This document shows, one piece after another, positions 54,795 through 63,807 of a DNA stretch of 64,000 nt (positions are counted from its first letter, which is position 1; every line of letters starts with the position of its first letter). This DNA comes from Planctomycetota bacterium. Lineage in GTDB: Bacteria; Planctomycetota; UBA1135; UBA2386. Both the position numbers and the translations under genes were made by a program. The DNA lies in NCBI GenBank assembly GCA_016713175.1, contig JADJPQ010000008.1:248001-312000 (forward strand), given 5' to 3'. A model generated the notes under the pieces. The model was not told where the DNA came from. It made no database searches and worked only from the letters and a program-made list of their open reading frames with translations.

Positions 54795-56210
54795 ATGGTG
54801 CCCGGTCGCGTGCTGGTGGTGATCGCCGTCCTGCTGGAGATCGCGGCGGCGCAGAGCAAGCCAAAGCCCGGCAGTCCGCACACGATCGCGGTGCCGGTGG
54901 CACAAGGGCCGATCGGCCGCGCCCATGGCTACACGCCCGGCCACTATCTGTCCGCCGGCCGCTATCCGTTGTTGATCGTGCTCGGCGATCGGGGCGTTGC
55001 CGCGGCGACGACGATCAAGCAGTTGCCGCATGCGGTGCTCGACCGCAAGCAGGTGGTCGTCGTGGCTCCCGAACTCGGCACCATCGACTACGAACCGACC
55101 GGCTACGCCCGGTTGCAGGCGCTGGTGCCGGCAGTGATCGACGCCGTCGGCCGCATCTGGAGCATCGATGATCGGCGCGTGTTCCTGCTGGGCATCGGCC
55201 GTGGCGCGGCGCCGGCATTGGCGTTGGCGCGTGACTTCGGCGATCGCTTCGTCGCGGTGGCGGCGTTCGATCCGAGCGGCGGGGTGCTGCCGGGCGTTCC
55301 TCGTCCTGGCACGGAGCCGGCGTTGGTGGTCACTCCGGGCGGCAAGGCCGGCGGTGTCGCCGATGCGCTCGCCAAGGCGGCGGCAGGGCAGCTCCAGGTG
55401 ACACGCATCCAGCGGCCGGAGGTGGCTGTCGGTCAGGGCGAAGGACTGCTGCAGTCGCTGCTGGAGTGGTACCTGGAGTTCACGTTGCCTCAGCCCGAGA
55501 ACGACCAGGACAAGGTCAAGGGGCGCACGGTGGCGGCGCAAGGCAGCAAGAACCGCGTGATCTGCATCACCGGCGAGTTCGACACCGTCGAGGACGTGCT
55601 GACGACGCTCGCGATCCCGCACGTGGCGATGGACTGGCTGCGTTTCAAGGACTTCGACCTGTCCGAGTCGGACGTGCTGCTGATCAACTGCTCGACCGGC
55701 GAGGCGTACGGCAAGGTGCGTGCGGCGGTGAACAAGAAGCTGCGCGAGTTCGTGCAGAAGGGCGGCTACCTGTTTGCCACCGACTGGTCGCTGCGCTGGC
55801 CGGTGTCGGAGGTGTTCAGCGACTATGTCGGCGATGTCGACCCGGGCACCCCCGACATGAAGGTCGATGTGCGACCGGCCGCAGCCGCCGCCAACCACGA
55901 ACTGCTGCAGAACGTGTTTCCGCTCGATGCGCCGTTGCCGCGCTGGCAGATCGATGCCGCGAGTTTCCTGTTCGCCGTCAAGCAGCCAGCCCGGGTCGAG
56001 GTGTTGCTCGAGAGCGACGAACTCGGTGCTGCCTACAAGGGCAACAACATCCTGGGTGCCTGTTTCCGGGTCGGAGCCTACGGCGGGCTGGTGCTCGATG
56101 TCGTCAGTCACTTCAGCCATCAGGGGGATGGCACGCCGACGACGCCGATGTATCAGTTGATCGTCAACTTCATCGCGGCGGCCAAGAAGCACCGGCAATC
56201 GCGGCGTTGA
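54795..56210 (+). CDS. secreted protein: alpha/beta-hydrolase-like domain lacking the Ser, plus DUF4159-like domain
   Basis: A 471-residue exported protein (signal VLVVIAVLLEIAAAQ). Residues about 55-210 have an esterase-like alpha/beta-hydrolase pattern, but the nucleophile elbow reads GIGRG where GxSxG is expected, so the catalytic Ser is missing. Residues about 250-465 resemble DUF4159/glutamine-amidotransferase-like domains (VICITGEFDTVEDVLTTL, DVLLINCSTGE, LREFVQKGGYLFATDWSL). It is probably a binding or structural protein. It follows the lipoprotein by 72 bp on the same strand. Confidence 0.6.
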   Translation: MVPGRVLVVIAVLLEIAAAQSKPKPGSPHTIAVPVAQGPIGRAHGYTPGHYLSAGRYPLLIVLGDRGVAAATTIKQLPHAVLDRKQVVVVAPELGTIDYEPTGYARLQALVPAVIDAVGRIWSIDDRRVFLLGIGRGAAPALALARDFGDRFVAVAAFDPSGGVLPGVPRPGTEPALVVTPGGKAGGVADALAKAAAGQLQVTRIQRPEVAVGQGEGLLQSLLEWYLEFTLPQPENDQDKVKGRTVAAQGSKNRVICITGEFDTVEDVLTTLAIPHVAMDWLRFKDFDLSESDVLLINCSTGEAYGKVRAAVNKKLREFVQKGGYLFATDWSLRWPVSEVFSDYVGDVDPGTPDMKVDVRPAAAAANHELLQNVFPLDAPLPRWQIDAASFLFAVKQPARVEVLLESDELGAAYKGNNILGACFRVGAYGGLVLDVVSHFSHQGDGTPTTPMYQLIVNFIAAAKKHRQSRR

Positions 56211-56213
56211 AGT

Positions 56214-57161
56214 TCAACGAACGCGCACCAGCCGATGCCGCGGCAGCGCCGCCTGCTGCACGTGCCCCTCGACATCGGCCAGGAAGCGATGGCCGTCGAC
56301 CCAGTAACCGGCGGTCCGCTGCAGCCCAGGCACGCGCGTGCAGAACCACTCGTTCAGCACAAAGACCATCAGTTCGCGCATGTACTTGGCGAAGCAACTG
56401 GCCAGCGCCGTCGGGAACGCCCGGTCCTCGCCCTTCTCGGCGAACGTGATCGCGGTGTCGTCGTCGCCTTCGACCAGCCGGTAGCGCGAGATCGCTTCTT
56501 CTTCCTGCAGGATCTCGATGCGGGCCTTGGGCCGCAGTCGCTGCAGATCGCCGCGATAGTGCATCCGGCCGCCGCAGCGGTCGGCGACCAGATGGGCCTT
56601 GCCCGGCACCACCGTCAGCAGCGTGCCGATCACCTCGGCATAGGCGTGGAAGTGCGCGCGGCTCTTGTTGTCGGTGTCGGCGATCAGGCCGTTCCACTCC
56701 TCGACGTCGACCGGGCGCACGGCGATGTGGCGCAGCGCCATGCCGGCCTTCTGCAGCGTGCGATCGATCAGTTCGGCCTGCAGTTCGACGAAGCCGGCGT
56801 CGGCGTGCAGTGGCAGCCGCAGGTCGAGGTGTTCGTACCAGGGGCACCGTTGCAGCAACGGCAGGTCGGCGCCGACGGCGCCGAGCCAGTCGAACAGCGT
56901 CGCCGGCAACGCGCCGGTGTGCACCGCCCAGAACGTCAACGCCGTCGCTTCCAGATGTTCGAGGCCGTGCTCGCCGGAGTTGACCTTCTTGCTGTCGGCG
57001 ACGCGGACCTTGCCCTTCTCGGTCTTCTTGCGGCTGACGTGTGCCTTCAGCGCCTGCCACGGATCGGCGCCCTCGGGGCCCGACATCGCGACGCCGGCGA
57101 CCACCAACGGCCCGAGGATCGGACCGAGACCGGCTTCGTCGACGCCCGCGAGGCAGTTCAT
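56214..57161 (-). CDS. ribonuclease HII-like protein
   Basis: A 315-residue protein starting GVDEAGLGPILGPLVVAG, which matches the RNase HII/HIII motif I with Asp8-Glu9 as catalytic acids. DSKKVN (family D-S-K-x-L) and a late VADRCGGR carrying another catalytic Asp also fit. It is longer than ordinary RNase HII (about 200 residues) and the second half is divergent. Removal of RNA from RNA-DNA hybrids is the likely role, but a specialised relative is possible. Confidence 0.65.
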   Translation of the reverse strand: MNCLAGVDEAGLGPILGPLVVAGVAMSGPEGADPWQALKAHVSRKKTEKGKVRVADSKKVNSGEHGLEHLEATALTFWAVHTGALPATLFDWLGAVGADLPLLQRCPWYEHLDLRLPLHADAGFVELQAELIDRTLQKAGMALRHIAVRPVDVEEWNGLIADTDNKSRAHFHAYAEVIGTLLTVVPGKAHLVADRCGGRMHYRGDLQRLRPKARIEILQEEEAISRYRLVEGDDDTAITFAEKGEDRAFPTALASCFAKYMRELMVFVLNEWFCTRVPGLQRTAGYWVDGHRFLADVEGHVQQAALPRHRLVRVR

Positions 57162-57247
57162 GCCGTCAGGATGCGGCGGCGACCGCGCCGGTCAAGCGCG
57201 CGACTGCGCTCTTTCGCCGACGGCGCGCCGCTCTACGTTGTGTCGCG

Positions 57248-58231
57248 ATGCGAACCCGTCTGTTCCCGGCGCTCTCGCGCGAGGTCTCCGAAGTCGGTCT
57301 CGGTTGCTGGCAACTCGGTGCCGAGTGGGGCGACGTCAGCGATGCGCAGGCGGCGACGGTGCTGCAGACGGCGCATGAGCACGGCATCACGTTCTTCGAC
57401 ACCGCCGATGTCTATGGCCGTGGGCGTAGCGAACGGCGTCTGCAAGCGTTTCTGGCGGCGGGGCATCGACCGGTCGTCGCGACCAAGGTGGGGCGGTTCC
57501 CCGACCCCGGTCTGCCGCAGAATGTCGCGTTCGAGGTGATGCGGCGGCACGTGCAGGCCAGTCGCGAACGCCTCGGCGTGCCGATCCTCGATCTGGTGCA
57601 GTTGCATTGCCTGCCGCGCGACCTGCTGTTTGCCGGTGCTGCGTTCGCTCACTTGCGCCGCCTCCGCGAGGACGGACTGTTGCGGGCATGGGGCGCCAGC
57701 GTCGAGTCGGTGGCCGAGGCCGAACGGTGCCTGCAGGAGCCCGATTGTGCGTCGCTGCAGATCATCTTTTCGGTGCTGCGGCAGACGCCCGCGGTGTCCG
57801 GGTTGCTGGATCGCGCGGCGGCTCGAGGTGTCGCGGTGATCGTGCGGCTGCCGCTGGCCAGCGGGCTCCTGGCTGGGAACTGGCGCCCCGACACGAAGTT
57901 CGCAGCCGACGACCATCGCACGTTCAATCGCGATGGCGCGGCATTCCACGTCGGTGAGACGTTCGCGGGGCTGCCGTGGGAGCGTGCCCTGGCGGTGGTC
58001 GAAGGTGTGCGCCCGCTGCTGCCAGTCGGGGTGCCGATGGCGGTGGCGGCGATGCGCTGGGTGCTCGATCATCCGGCGGTCACGACGGTGATTCCGGGGG
58101 CGACGAAACCCACTCAGGTGGTCGCCAACGCGTCGGCGTCGACGGTGGCGCCGTTCGGTGCCGAACGGCATCAGCGGCTGCGGGAGTATTGGCGGACGGA
58201 GGTCCAGCCGTTCGTGCGCGGCAACGACTGA
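57248..58231 (+). CDS. aldo/keto reductase
   Basis: A 327-residue NADPH-dependent oxidoreductase of the AKR family. The start shows REVSEVGLGCWQLG; FFDTADVYGRGRSE carries the catalytic Asp and Tyr, VVATKVGR the Lys, and LVQLHCLP the His. The C-terminal VTTVIPGATKPTQV binds the cofactor phosphate. It is most like the YccK/perakine-reductase branch, which uses small carbonyl compounds. The substrate is not inferable from the neighbours. Confidence 0.87.
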   Translation: MRTRLFPALSREVSEVGLGCWQLGAEWGDVSDAQAATVLQTAHEHGITFFDTADVYGRGRSERRLQAFLAAGHRPVVATKVGRFPDPGLPQNVAFEVMRRHVQASRERLGVPILDLVQLHCLPRDLLFAGAAFAHLRRLREDGLLRAWGASVESVAEAERCLQEPDCASLQIIFSVLRQTPAVSGLLDRAAARGVAVIVRLPLASGLLAGNWRPDTKFAADDHRTFNRDGAAFHVGETFAGLPWERALAVVEGVRPLLPVGVPMAVAAMRWVLDHPAVTTVIPGATKPTQVVANASASTVAPFGAERHQRLREYWRTEVQPFVRGND

Positions 58232-58242
58232 TCGCGGATAGG

Positions 58243-58671
58243 ATGGCCGCCATGAACGGACTGCATTGTTCGGCTGCGGACCGTGCGTTCCTGGCGGACT
58301 TCGTTGCCGGAGCCGTGGCCCCGGCGATGTTCCATCATCGAGAACATCTCGTGCTGGCGTATGTGTTGCTGCTCGATCACGACGTCGATGCGGCGTGCTC
58401 CGCGATGCGGTCGGCATTGTTGGCGTTCCTGCGGCACCATCGCATCGATCCGGCGAAGTATCACGAGACGCTGACGCGCGGCTGGCTGCTGGCGGTCGCG
58501 CATTTCATGGCGAAGACCCCGTCGGCGGCGTCGGCCGAGGAGTTCCTGGCGCGCAATCCGCGCCTGCTGGATCCGGCGATCCTGCACACGCATTGGTCGC
58601 CCGCGGCGCTGGCGGCGCCGGCGGCGCGGACCTCGTTCGTCACGCCGGATGTCGAGCCGATCCCGTCGTGA
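58243..58671 (+). CDS. small conserved-looking hypothetical protein
   Basis: A 142-residue helical protein. FHHREHLVLAYVLLLDHDVDAA, KYHETLTRGWLLAVAHFM and a C-terminal FLARNPRLLDPAILHTHWSP resemble a family of small proteins of unknown function, often annotated hypothetical; the several His are notable. An ATG at 58252 with AGGATGG upstream may be the real start. Its stop overlaps a GTG that begins the decayed gene that follows (GTGA). Confidence 0.6.
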   Translation: MAAMNGLHCSAADRAFLADFVAGAVAPAMFHHREHLVLAYVLLLDHDVDAACSAMRSALLAFLRHHRIDPAKYHETLTRGWLLAVAHFMAKTPSAASAEEFLARNPRLLDPAILHTHWSPAALAAPAARTSFVTPDVEPIPS

Positions 58672-59087
58672 AGATCGAGCGGCAGTCTGGAACACCTGGC
58701 CGCGGCCGGGCTGCGACTCACACCGGGCGTCGTGCCCGAGGATCTGTGGCGATACCGTCGAGTTGCACCGCTCGAGGAACCACCGTTCGAGCACTTGCTC
58801 GAGGTCCTCGGCATGGAACTCGAGCGCGATCCGTTCGGGCCATTCTGTGAGTGGATGTGGCTGTTGACACCAAACGGGTGTTTCGGGCCGGTGCCTACGT
58901 CGCGGTGCTGGAACGGCTGCAGCGGATGGCCGGCCATCTGCTCGACATCCGGCAGCCAGTCGACGGCTTCGATCGGCGCGCCGGCATCGCCTGGTTGGAG
59001 TTCTTCTGTCGCGGGGAGCGTCAGCGGCGGGAGTTCGCCAGTGAGGGAACCTGGCTCGATCCGCAGGTGATATCCCGGCGACGCTGA
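58668..59087 (+). pseudogene. frameshifted paralog of the gene at 60390-60755
   Basis: From the GTG at 58668 (overlapping the previous stop) the protein begins VKIERQ. It then needs a one-base shift at about 58686 to continue LEHLAAAGLRLTPGVV and PPFEHLLEVLG, and a second, compensating shift at about 58865 to reach RAGAYVAVLERLQRMAGHLL and WLEFFCRG, ending at 59087. The reconstructed sequence aligns over its whole length with the protein encoded at 60390 (LQRLEAAGLRFAPGVE; PPFTRLLEMLG; PGAYVAVLLRLERMTGG; WVEFTCRG). It is a pseudogene or contains two sequencing errors. Confidence 0.6.
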
Positions 59088-59198
59088 TCGCCAGGTGCGC
59101 CGCAAGCCGAGGACTTGCGGCGCGGATTCGTGTTGGACCCGAAGTTGCAGGATCGGATGCTCCTGCTTCCGCCCATTCCCGTTGCCAAAGACATGCCC

Positions 59199-60377
59199 AT
59201 GAACGTCGCCCTTCGTGATGTGGCCCGCTGGCTGACCCTGGCCGCGTGCATTCCGTACTCCGCTGGCCACCTGCTGTCGCAGACCACGTTCCGCGTTGGA
59301 CCTGGCGAGGCCTACGCCACCATCCAGGATGCCGTGGGCGCCGCCACCGCCGGGGACATCGTCGAGGTCTTGGCCGGCTCGTACCCAGGCTTCACCCTCG
59401 ACAAGGCGCTCACCATCCGCGCCGAGCCGACAGGCGCCGTGGTCGAGGCGAGTTCGGCGATCGTCGGCCCCCCGGTCGGCGGTCACGCGCGCCTCTGCGG
59501 CCTGCGGCTGCGCAACGTGCAGCTGTTTGGCTCGGGCGCGGCGTCGTTCGAGTCGTGCGAGCTGCTGGGCACGCCAGGCAGCTTCGCCCCGCCGGTGGTC
59601 GCCAACGGCGCTGCCGCGACGTTCTGGCGCTGTCGGATCGCCGACGGTCCCGGCGGAATCCAGGCGAGTGCGTCCAACCTGACGCTCGTGCAGTGCGATG
59701 TCTCGGCGCTCGGCACCTATCTGTATCTGCTGTCGATCAGCGCGCTGGATCTGCGCAACGGCTGCGTCGTGCACGTGTCCGACTCGACGCTTGCCGCCGG
59801 CCGTGGCACCGCGCTGGCCGGTGCGTGGCCTGGGATCTATGTGATCTCGCAGAGCCAGCTGGACATCGTCGACAGCACGGTGCGCGGCGGGGATTACCAG
59901 GGTCAGTCGAACCAGGTGGGTGGCTCAGCGATCGAGGTCGGCGTCGATTCAGTGGCGCGGCAACAGCGTTGCACGCTGCTGGCCGGAACCGGTACCGCCG
60001 GGCCGGGTAACCCGTCGTCCCGGGTCACGAACGCGCCGTTGCTCGGTGTCCACATCGCGGAGCCGACGCTGGCCCTCGGGGGCTCGCTGACGGCCGAGTT
60101 CCGCGATGCGCCCTCGAGTCCGGTGTTCGTGCTGGCTGCGTTCGGTCTGACGCCGCCGACCACCGCGCCGCTGGTGACGCCGCTGCATTGGGGTTTCACG
60201 CCGCAGAACGCGGCGGTCGTGGCGGTGCTGGTCGCTGATGGCTCCGGCAATGCGGCTTATTCGCTGCCGATCCCAGCCGATCCGCAGTTGCGGAACCTCG
60301 GGATCTGGCTGACCGGCGCCAGCCTCGCACAGTTGCCGGCGCAACTGTCGCCGCCGGTCGGTGGCGTGCTCCGCTGA
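59199..60377 (+). CDS. secreted right-handed beta-helix protein
   Basis: A 392-residue exported protein. The signal-like stretch (VARWLTLAACIPYSAGHLLSQ) is followed by VGPGEAYATIQDAVGAATAGDIVEVLAGSY, the standard opening of pectate-lyase-like beta-helix proteins. Short repeated strands run to about residue 270, and a terminal beta domain of about 110 residues resembles those of the window's Kelch proteins. It is likely a surface or periplasmic protein. An ATG at 59193 is equally possible. It lies between two copies of an unrelated small paralog. Confidence 0.68.
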   Translation: MNVALRDVARWLTLAACIPYSAGHLLSQTTFRVGPGEAYATIQDAVGAATAGDIVEVLAGSYPGFTLDKALTIRAEPTGAVVEASSAIVGPPVGGHARLCGLRLRNVQLFGSGAASFESCELLGTPGSFAPPVVANGAAATFWRCRIADGPGGIQASASNLTLVQCDVSALGTYLYLLSISALDLRNGCVVHVSDSTLAAGRGTALAGAWPGIYVISQSQLDIVDSTVRGGDYQGQSNQVGGSAIEVGVDSVARQQRCTLLAGTGTAGPGNPSSRVTNAPLLGVHIAEPTLALGGSLTAEFRDAPSSPVFVLAAFGLTPPTTAPLVTPLHWGFTPQNAAVVAVLVADGSGNAAYSLPIPADPQLRNLGIWLTGASLAQLPAQLSPPVGGVLR

Positions 60378-60389
60378 CCTGCCCGCATC

Positions 60390-60755
60390 GTGAGGGTCGG
60401 GGAACAGCTGCAGCGACTCGAAGCCGCCGGTTTGCGCTTTGCGCCAGGGGTCGAGTCGGAGCTGGTTCAGCGCGAGGTGCCAGCACTGCTGGAAGACCCG
60501 CCGTTCACGCGCCTGCTGGAGATGTTGGGCGACGGTCGTAGCCGGGAACCGTTCGAGCCGCTGTGTGATCAACTGTGGATGTGCCATACGTCGCGGATCC
60601 ACGATCCCGGCGCCTACGTCGCGGTGCTCTTGCGCCTCGAACGGATGACCGGCGGTGTGCTCGGCCTCAGTGGGATGACCGACCACCTCGACCGGCGCGC
60701 GCGGCGTGCATGGGTCGAGTTCACCTGTCGCGGGCACGCCATCACTGGGACCTGA
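60390..60755 (+). CDS. paralog of the decayed gene at 58668, probably the 5' part of a frameshifted gene
   Basis: A 121-residue protein of unknown family starting at the GTG at 60390: LQRLEAAGLRFAPGVE, PPFTRLLEMLG, PGAYVAVLLRLERMTGG. In the copy at 58668 the sequence continues past the CRG motif to WLDPQ. Here the corresponding WLDPR is in another frame and begins the next open frame at 60758. This suggests a frameshift near 60735-60755, or alternatively two genes that were once one. Confidence 0.45.
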   Translation: MRVGEQLQRLEAAGLRFAPGVESELVQREVPALLEDPPFTRLLEMLGDGRSREPFEPLCDQLWMCHTSRIHDPGAYVAVLLRLERMTGGVLGLSGMTDHLDRRARRAWVEFTCRGHAITGT

Positions 60756-60757
60756 CG

Positions 60758-61627
60758 GTGGAACGCCGATGGCTGGATCCTCGCCTGATCGAACGCTACG
60801 ACGCGTTGCTGCAGGCTCACGAGGTCGGTTTGCGGTTGTGTGCCGATGTTGGCGGACGCGGCGAACGGCTGTTCCTCGGCGCACTCACCACGGGCGAGAA
60901 ATCGACGTTCGACGGCCTGGTGCCGTTCGTGTTCGTGCCGCTCGACGCCCAGGATTTCGCCGAGCGGCGTCGCGCGCATGTGCGGTGGGTCGGACTGTGG
61001 TGGGTGTGGATGCTGTGGCTGGTGGGGCCGGGCAGCCTGTGCACCGTGGCGGTGCTGTACTGGTTGTGGCCGAAGCGGGTCGACGACATGCATGTCGGGT
61101 TGCCCTACTTGTTCGGACTCTTCATCTGCCACGTCGCTGCCGCGTGTGGCGTGGCGTTGTCTTCGCTGACGGGCGCTCGGCGGTTGCCCGAGTTCTGGGC
61201 CCTGCTCGGCTACCTGACGATTGCGGGAGCGGTGGGGCTTTCGCTGCTCGTGCCGTTCGATGAGCCGCCGGCGCCGGCACCCGCCGTCGTTGTGGTCCTG
61301 GTGTTGGCTTTGGGTGCTCTGGTGCCGATCATCGGGTTCGTTCGGCTCTGGTCCGTGATCCAACGATGCCGGACAAGCGACCCCGTCATTGCCGCTCTGC
61401 GCGCTGGACTCGCGGCGGGCGCCGGGACTGCACTGGCGTGGTGCCTGGCGTTCGCGGTGCTCGATGCGTGCTTCCCCGGAGGCGCCTGTGCGATGCAGAT
61501 GCCGTGTGCAGCGCCTGCCCTGGGTTTCCTGATCGCCCTGAACGTCTGCACGACCCGACTCGAGCGTTTGCGCCGGCGTGCGGCGTTGCATCCACCGCCG
61601 CCCCCGGTAGCGTCGCCGCCGCCGTGA
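60758..61627 (+). CDS. membrane protein of unknown function (probable 3' part of the preceding gene)
   Basis: A 289-residue frame from the GTG at 60758. The first 75 residues are soluble (RRWLDPRLIERYDALLQAHEVG), followed by about six hydrophobic segments (around 84-105, 115-135, 150-170, 175-195, 215-235 and 245-262) and a Pro-rich tail. The join to the preceding frame is discussed there. Its stop overlaps the topoisomerase start (GTGA). The family is not recognised. Confidence 0.5.
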   Translation: MERRWLDPRLIERYDALLQAHEVGLRLCADVGGRGERLFLGALTTGEKSTFDGLVPFVFVPLDAQDFAERRRAHVRWVGLWWVWMLWLVGPGSLCTVAVLYWLWPKRVDDMHVGLPYLFGLFICHVAAACGVALSSLTGARRLPEFWALLGYLTIAGAVGLSLLVPFDEPPAPAPAVVVVLVLALGALVPIIGFVRLWSVIQRCRTSDPVIAALRAGLAAGAGTALAWCLAFAVLDACFPGGACAMQMPCAAPALGFLIALNVCTTRLERLRRRAALHPPPPPVASPPP

Positions 61628-63786
61628 ACGTCGTCGTCGCCGAGAAACCGTCCGTCGCCCGCGATCTTGCGCGCGTGCTCGGCGCCAACACCCGCCGCGA
61701 AGGCTACCTCGAAGGCAACGGCTGGCGCGTCACCTGGGCGATCGGCCACCTGGCCACGCTGAAGACGCCCGACGAATACGATCCCGCGCTGCGCCGCTGG
61801 TCGCTGGAGACCCTGCCGTTCATTCCGGGCCGGTTCGAGCTGAAGCCCACCGGCAACCCGGGCGCCAGGGAACAGCTCGAGATCGTCGCCGATCTGTGCC
61901 GCAGCGCCGACGAACTGGTTGCCGCGACCGACGCCGGCCGCGAGGGCGAGCTGATCTTCCGCTACATCCTCGAGTACGCCGGCTGCCCAGGACGCCCGTT
62001 CACCCGCCTGTGGCTCAGTTCGCTGACCGAAGACGCGATCGCCGCCGGCATGAAGGGACGCAAGCCGGGCGCCGCGTACGAGAACCTGCACGCCGCCGCG
62101 CGTTCGCGCAGCGAAGCCGATTGGATCGTCGGGCTGAATGCCACGCGCGCGTGCACCGTCCGCTACGGCGGCGGCCGGGTGCTGTGGAGTCTCGGTCGCG
62201 TGCAGACGCCGGTGCTGGCGCTGATCGCCGCGCGCGACGACGAGATCCGCGCGTTCGATCCTCGGCCCTTCTGGGAACTGCGGACGCGCTACCGCGGCGC
62301 GCGCTTTGGCTATGCCGGCGAACGCTTCCGCGAACGGTCGCCGGCCGAAGAGCTGCTGGCCAAGGTGCAGGGGCAACCGCTGCGGGTCGAGCGCATCGAG
62401 CAGAAGACCGAGTCGTTGCCGCCGCCGCTGCTGTACGACCTGACGCAGCTGCAGCGCGACATGAATCTGCGTCATGGTCTGTCGGCGGCGCGCACGCTCG
62501 AGGTGGCGCAGGAACTGTACGAGCGCAAGCTGCTGACCTATCCGCGCACCGACAGCCGGCATCTGTCGACCGACATGGTCGACACGGTGCGCACGACCCT
62601 TGGCGCCTTGCGCGCGTGGAACAAGCCCGCGCTCGACGTGCTGGCGAGTTACATCGCCGAGGCTCCCGATCGGCGGGGCCCGCGTGCTTTGCCGCGTCGC
62701 GTGTTCGACGACGGCAAGGTCAGTGATCACCATGCGATCATCCCGACCGGCAAGATCGAGCCGCTGTCCGGCGAGCATCAGCAGGTGTTCGATGCGGTGG
62801 CGCGGCGGCTGGTGCAGGTGTTCCTGGGCGATCGCGTGCAGGAAGTCACCATCGTACACGCGGTGTCGGCGACCGTGCCGTTCCGTGCGCGCGGCGTCGT
62901 GGTGACCGATCCGGGCTGGAGCGCGCTGGAACCCGCCGAGGTCAGGAAGCAGAAGGGCAAGCGCAAGGCCGGCAAGGACAAAGACGACGACGAGGACGAG
63001 ACGCAGGAATTGCCGCCGATGCAGGTCGGCGAGCAGGGCCCGCACGAGCCCGAACTGCACGAAGGCGTCACCAAACCGCCGCGCCCGTACACCGAGAACA
63101 CGCTGCTGGCGGCGATGGAGACCTGCGGCAAGCTGATCGACGACGAACAGCTGCGCGAGGCGATGCGCGGCCGCGGACTCGGCACGCCGGCGACGCGGGC
63201 GGCGATCCTCGAGACGTTGCTGCAGCGCGGCTACCTGCAACGCGACAAGAAGGCGCTGCGGACGACGGATCTCGGCCGCTATCTGATCGCGATCCTCGCC
63301 GACCCGGTGTTGAAGTCACCCGAGCTGACCGGCGAATGGGAGTTCAAGCTCGGCGAAGTCGAGAAGGGGCGGCGCGAACGGGGAGCGTTCATGGCCGAGA
63401 TCTCCGAGATGACCACGCGCCTGGTGACCACGGGTCTGCTGCCGCGGTCGCTGCCGGCCGGGCTCGGGTCATGCCCGCGCTGCCAGGCATCGGTGATCGA
63501 AGGTCGCGAGGCCTACGGTTGTTCGCGCTGGCGCGACGACTGCGCGTTCCGACTGCCGAAGGTCTGGCGGGGTCTGCCGGTGCAGCACGAACATGTGCGC
63601 GAACTGTGTGGTCGCGGCGTCGTGCTGCGGCCGGTGACCGTGCCCGAGGTCGGTCCGCGGGTCCTGTGCATGACCGCCAGCGGCGCGTTGTTCGATCTGG
63701 CCCCGCCCAGACGCGATGCGCAGCAGGGCGGGCGCGGCGGCGGCAATCGCGGTGCCGGCCGGCGCAGCAGGCGCACGGCCGGCTAG
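61624..63786 (+). CDS. topB: DNA topoisomerase III (type IA)
   Basis: A 720-residue type IA topoisomerase that passes single strands to relax or decatenate DNA. The N-terminal Toprim domain shows VVVAEKPSVARDLA with the catalytic Glu, and DAGREGELI near 102. YPRTDSRHL carries the active-site Tyr at about 306. VSDHHAIIPT near 364 and GLGTPATRAAI near 518 are further family motifs. The C-terminus has a single zinc-finger-like Cys cluster (CPRCQASVI ... CSRWRDDC) and a basic Gly/Arg tail. The GTG at 61624 overlaps the upstream stop. Confidence 0.93.
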   Translation: MNVVVAEKPSVARDLARVLGANTRREGYLEGNGWRVTWAIGHLATLKTPDEYDPALRRWSLETLPFIPGRFELKPTGNPGAREQLEIVADLCRSADELVAATDAGREGELIFRYILEYAGCPGRPFTRLWLSSLTEDAIAAGMKGRKPGAAYENLHAAARSRSEADWIVGLNATRACTVRYGGGRVLWSLGRVQTPVLALIAARDDEIRAFDPRPFWELRTRYRGARFGYAGERFRERSPAEELLAKVQGQPLRVERIEQKTESLPPPLLYDLTQLQRDMNLRHGLSAARTLEVAQELYERKLLTYPRTDSRHLSTDMVDTVRTTLGALRAWNKPALDVLASYIAEAPDRRGPRALPRRVFDDGKVSDHHAIIPTGKIEPLSGEHQQVFDAVARRLVQVFLGDRVQEVTIVHAVSATVPFRARGVVVTDPGWSALEPAEVRKQKGKRKAGKDKDDDEDETQELPPMQVGEQGPHEPELHEGVTKPPRPYTENTLLAAMETCGKLIDDEQLREAMRGRGLGTPATRAAILETLLQRGYLQRDKKALRTTDLGRYLIAILADPVLKSPELTGEWEFKLGEVEKGRRERGAFMAEISEMTTRLVTTGLLPRSLPAGLGSCPRCQASVIEGREAYGCSRWRDDCAFRLPKVWRGLPVQHEHVRELCGRGVVLRPVTVPEVGPRVLCMTASGALFDLAPPRRDAQQGGRGGGNRGAGRRSRRTAG

Positions 63787-63807
63787 GTCAGGCGCGCGCA
63801 GCGCCGA

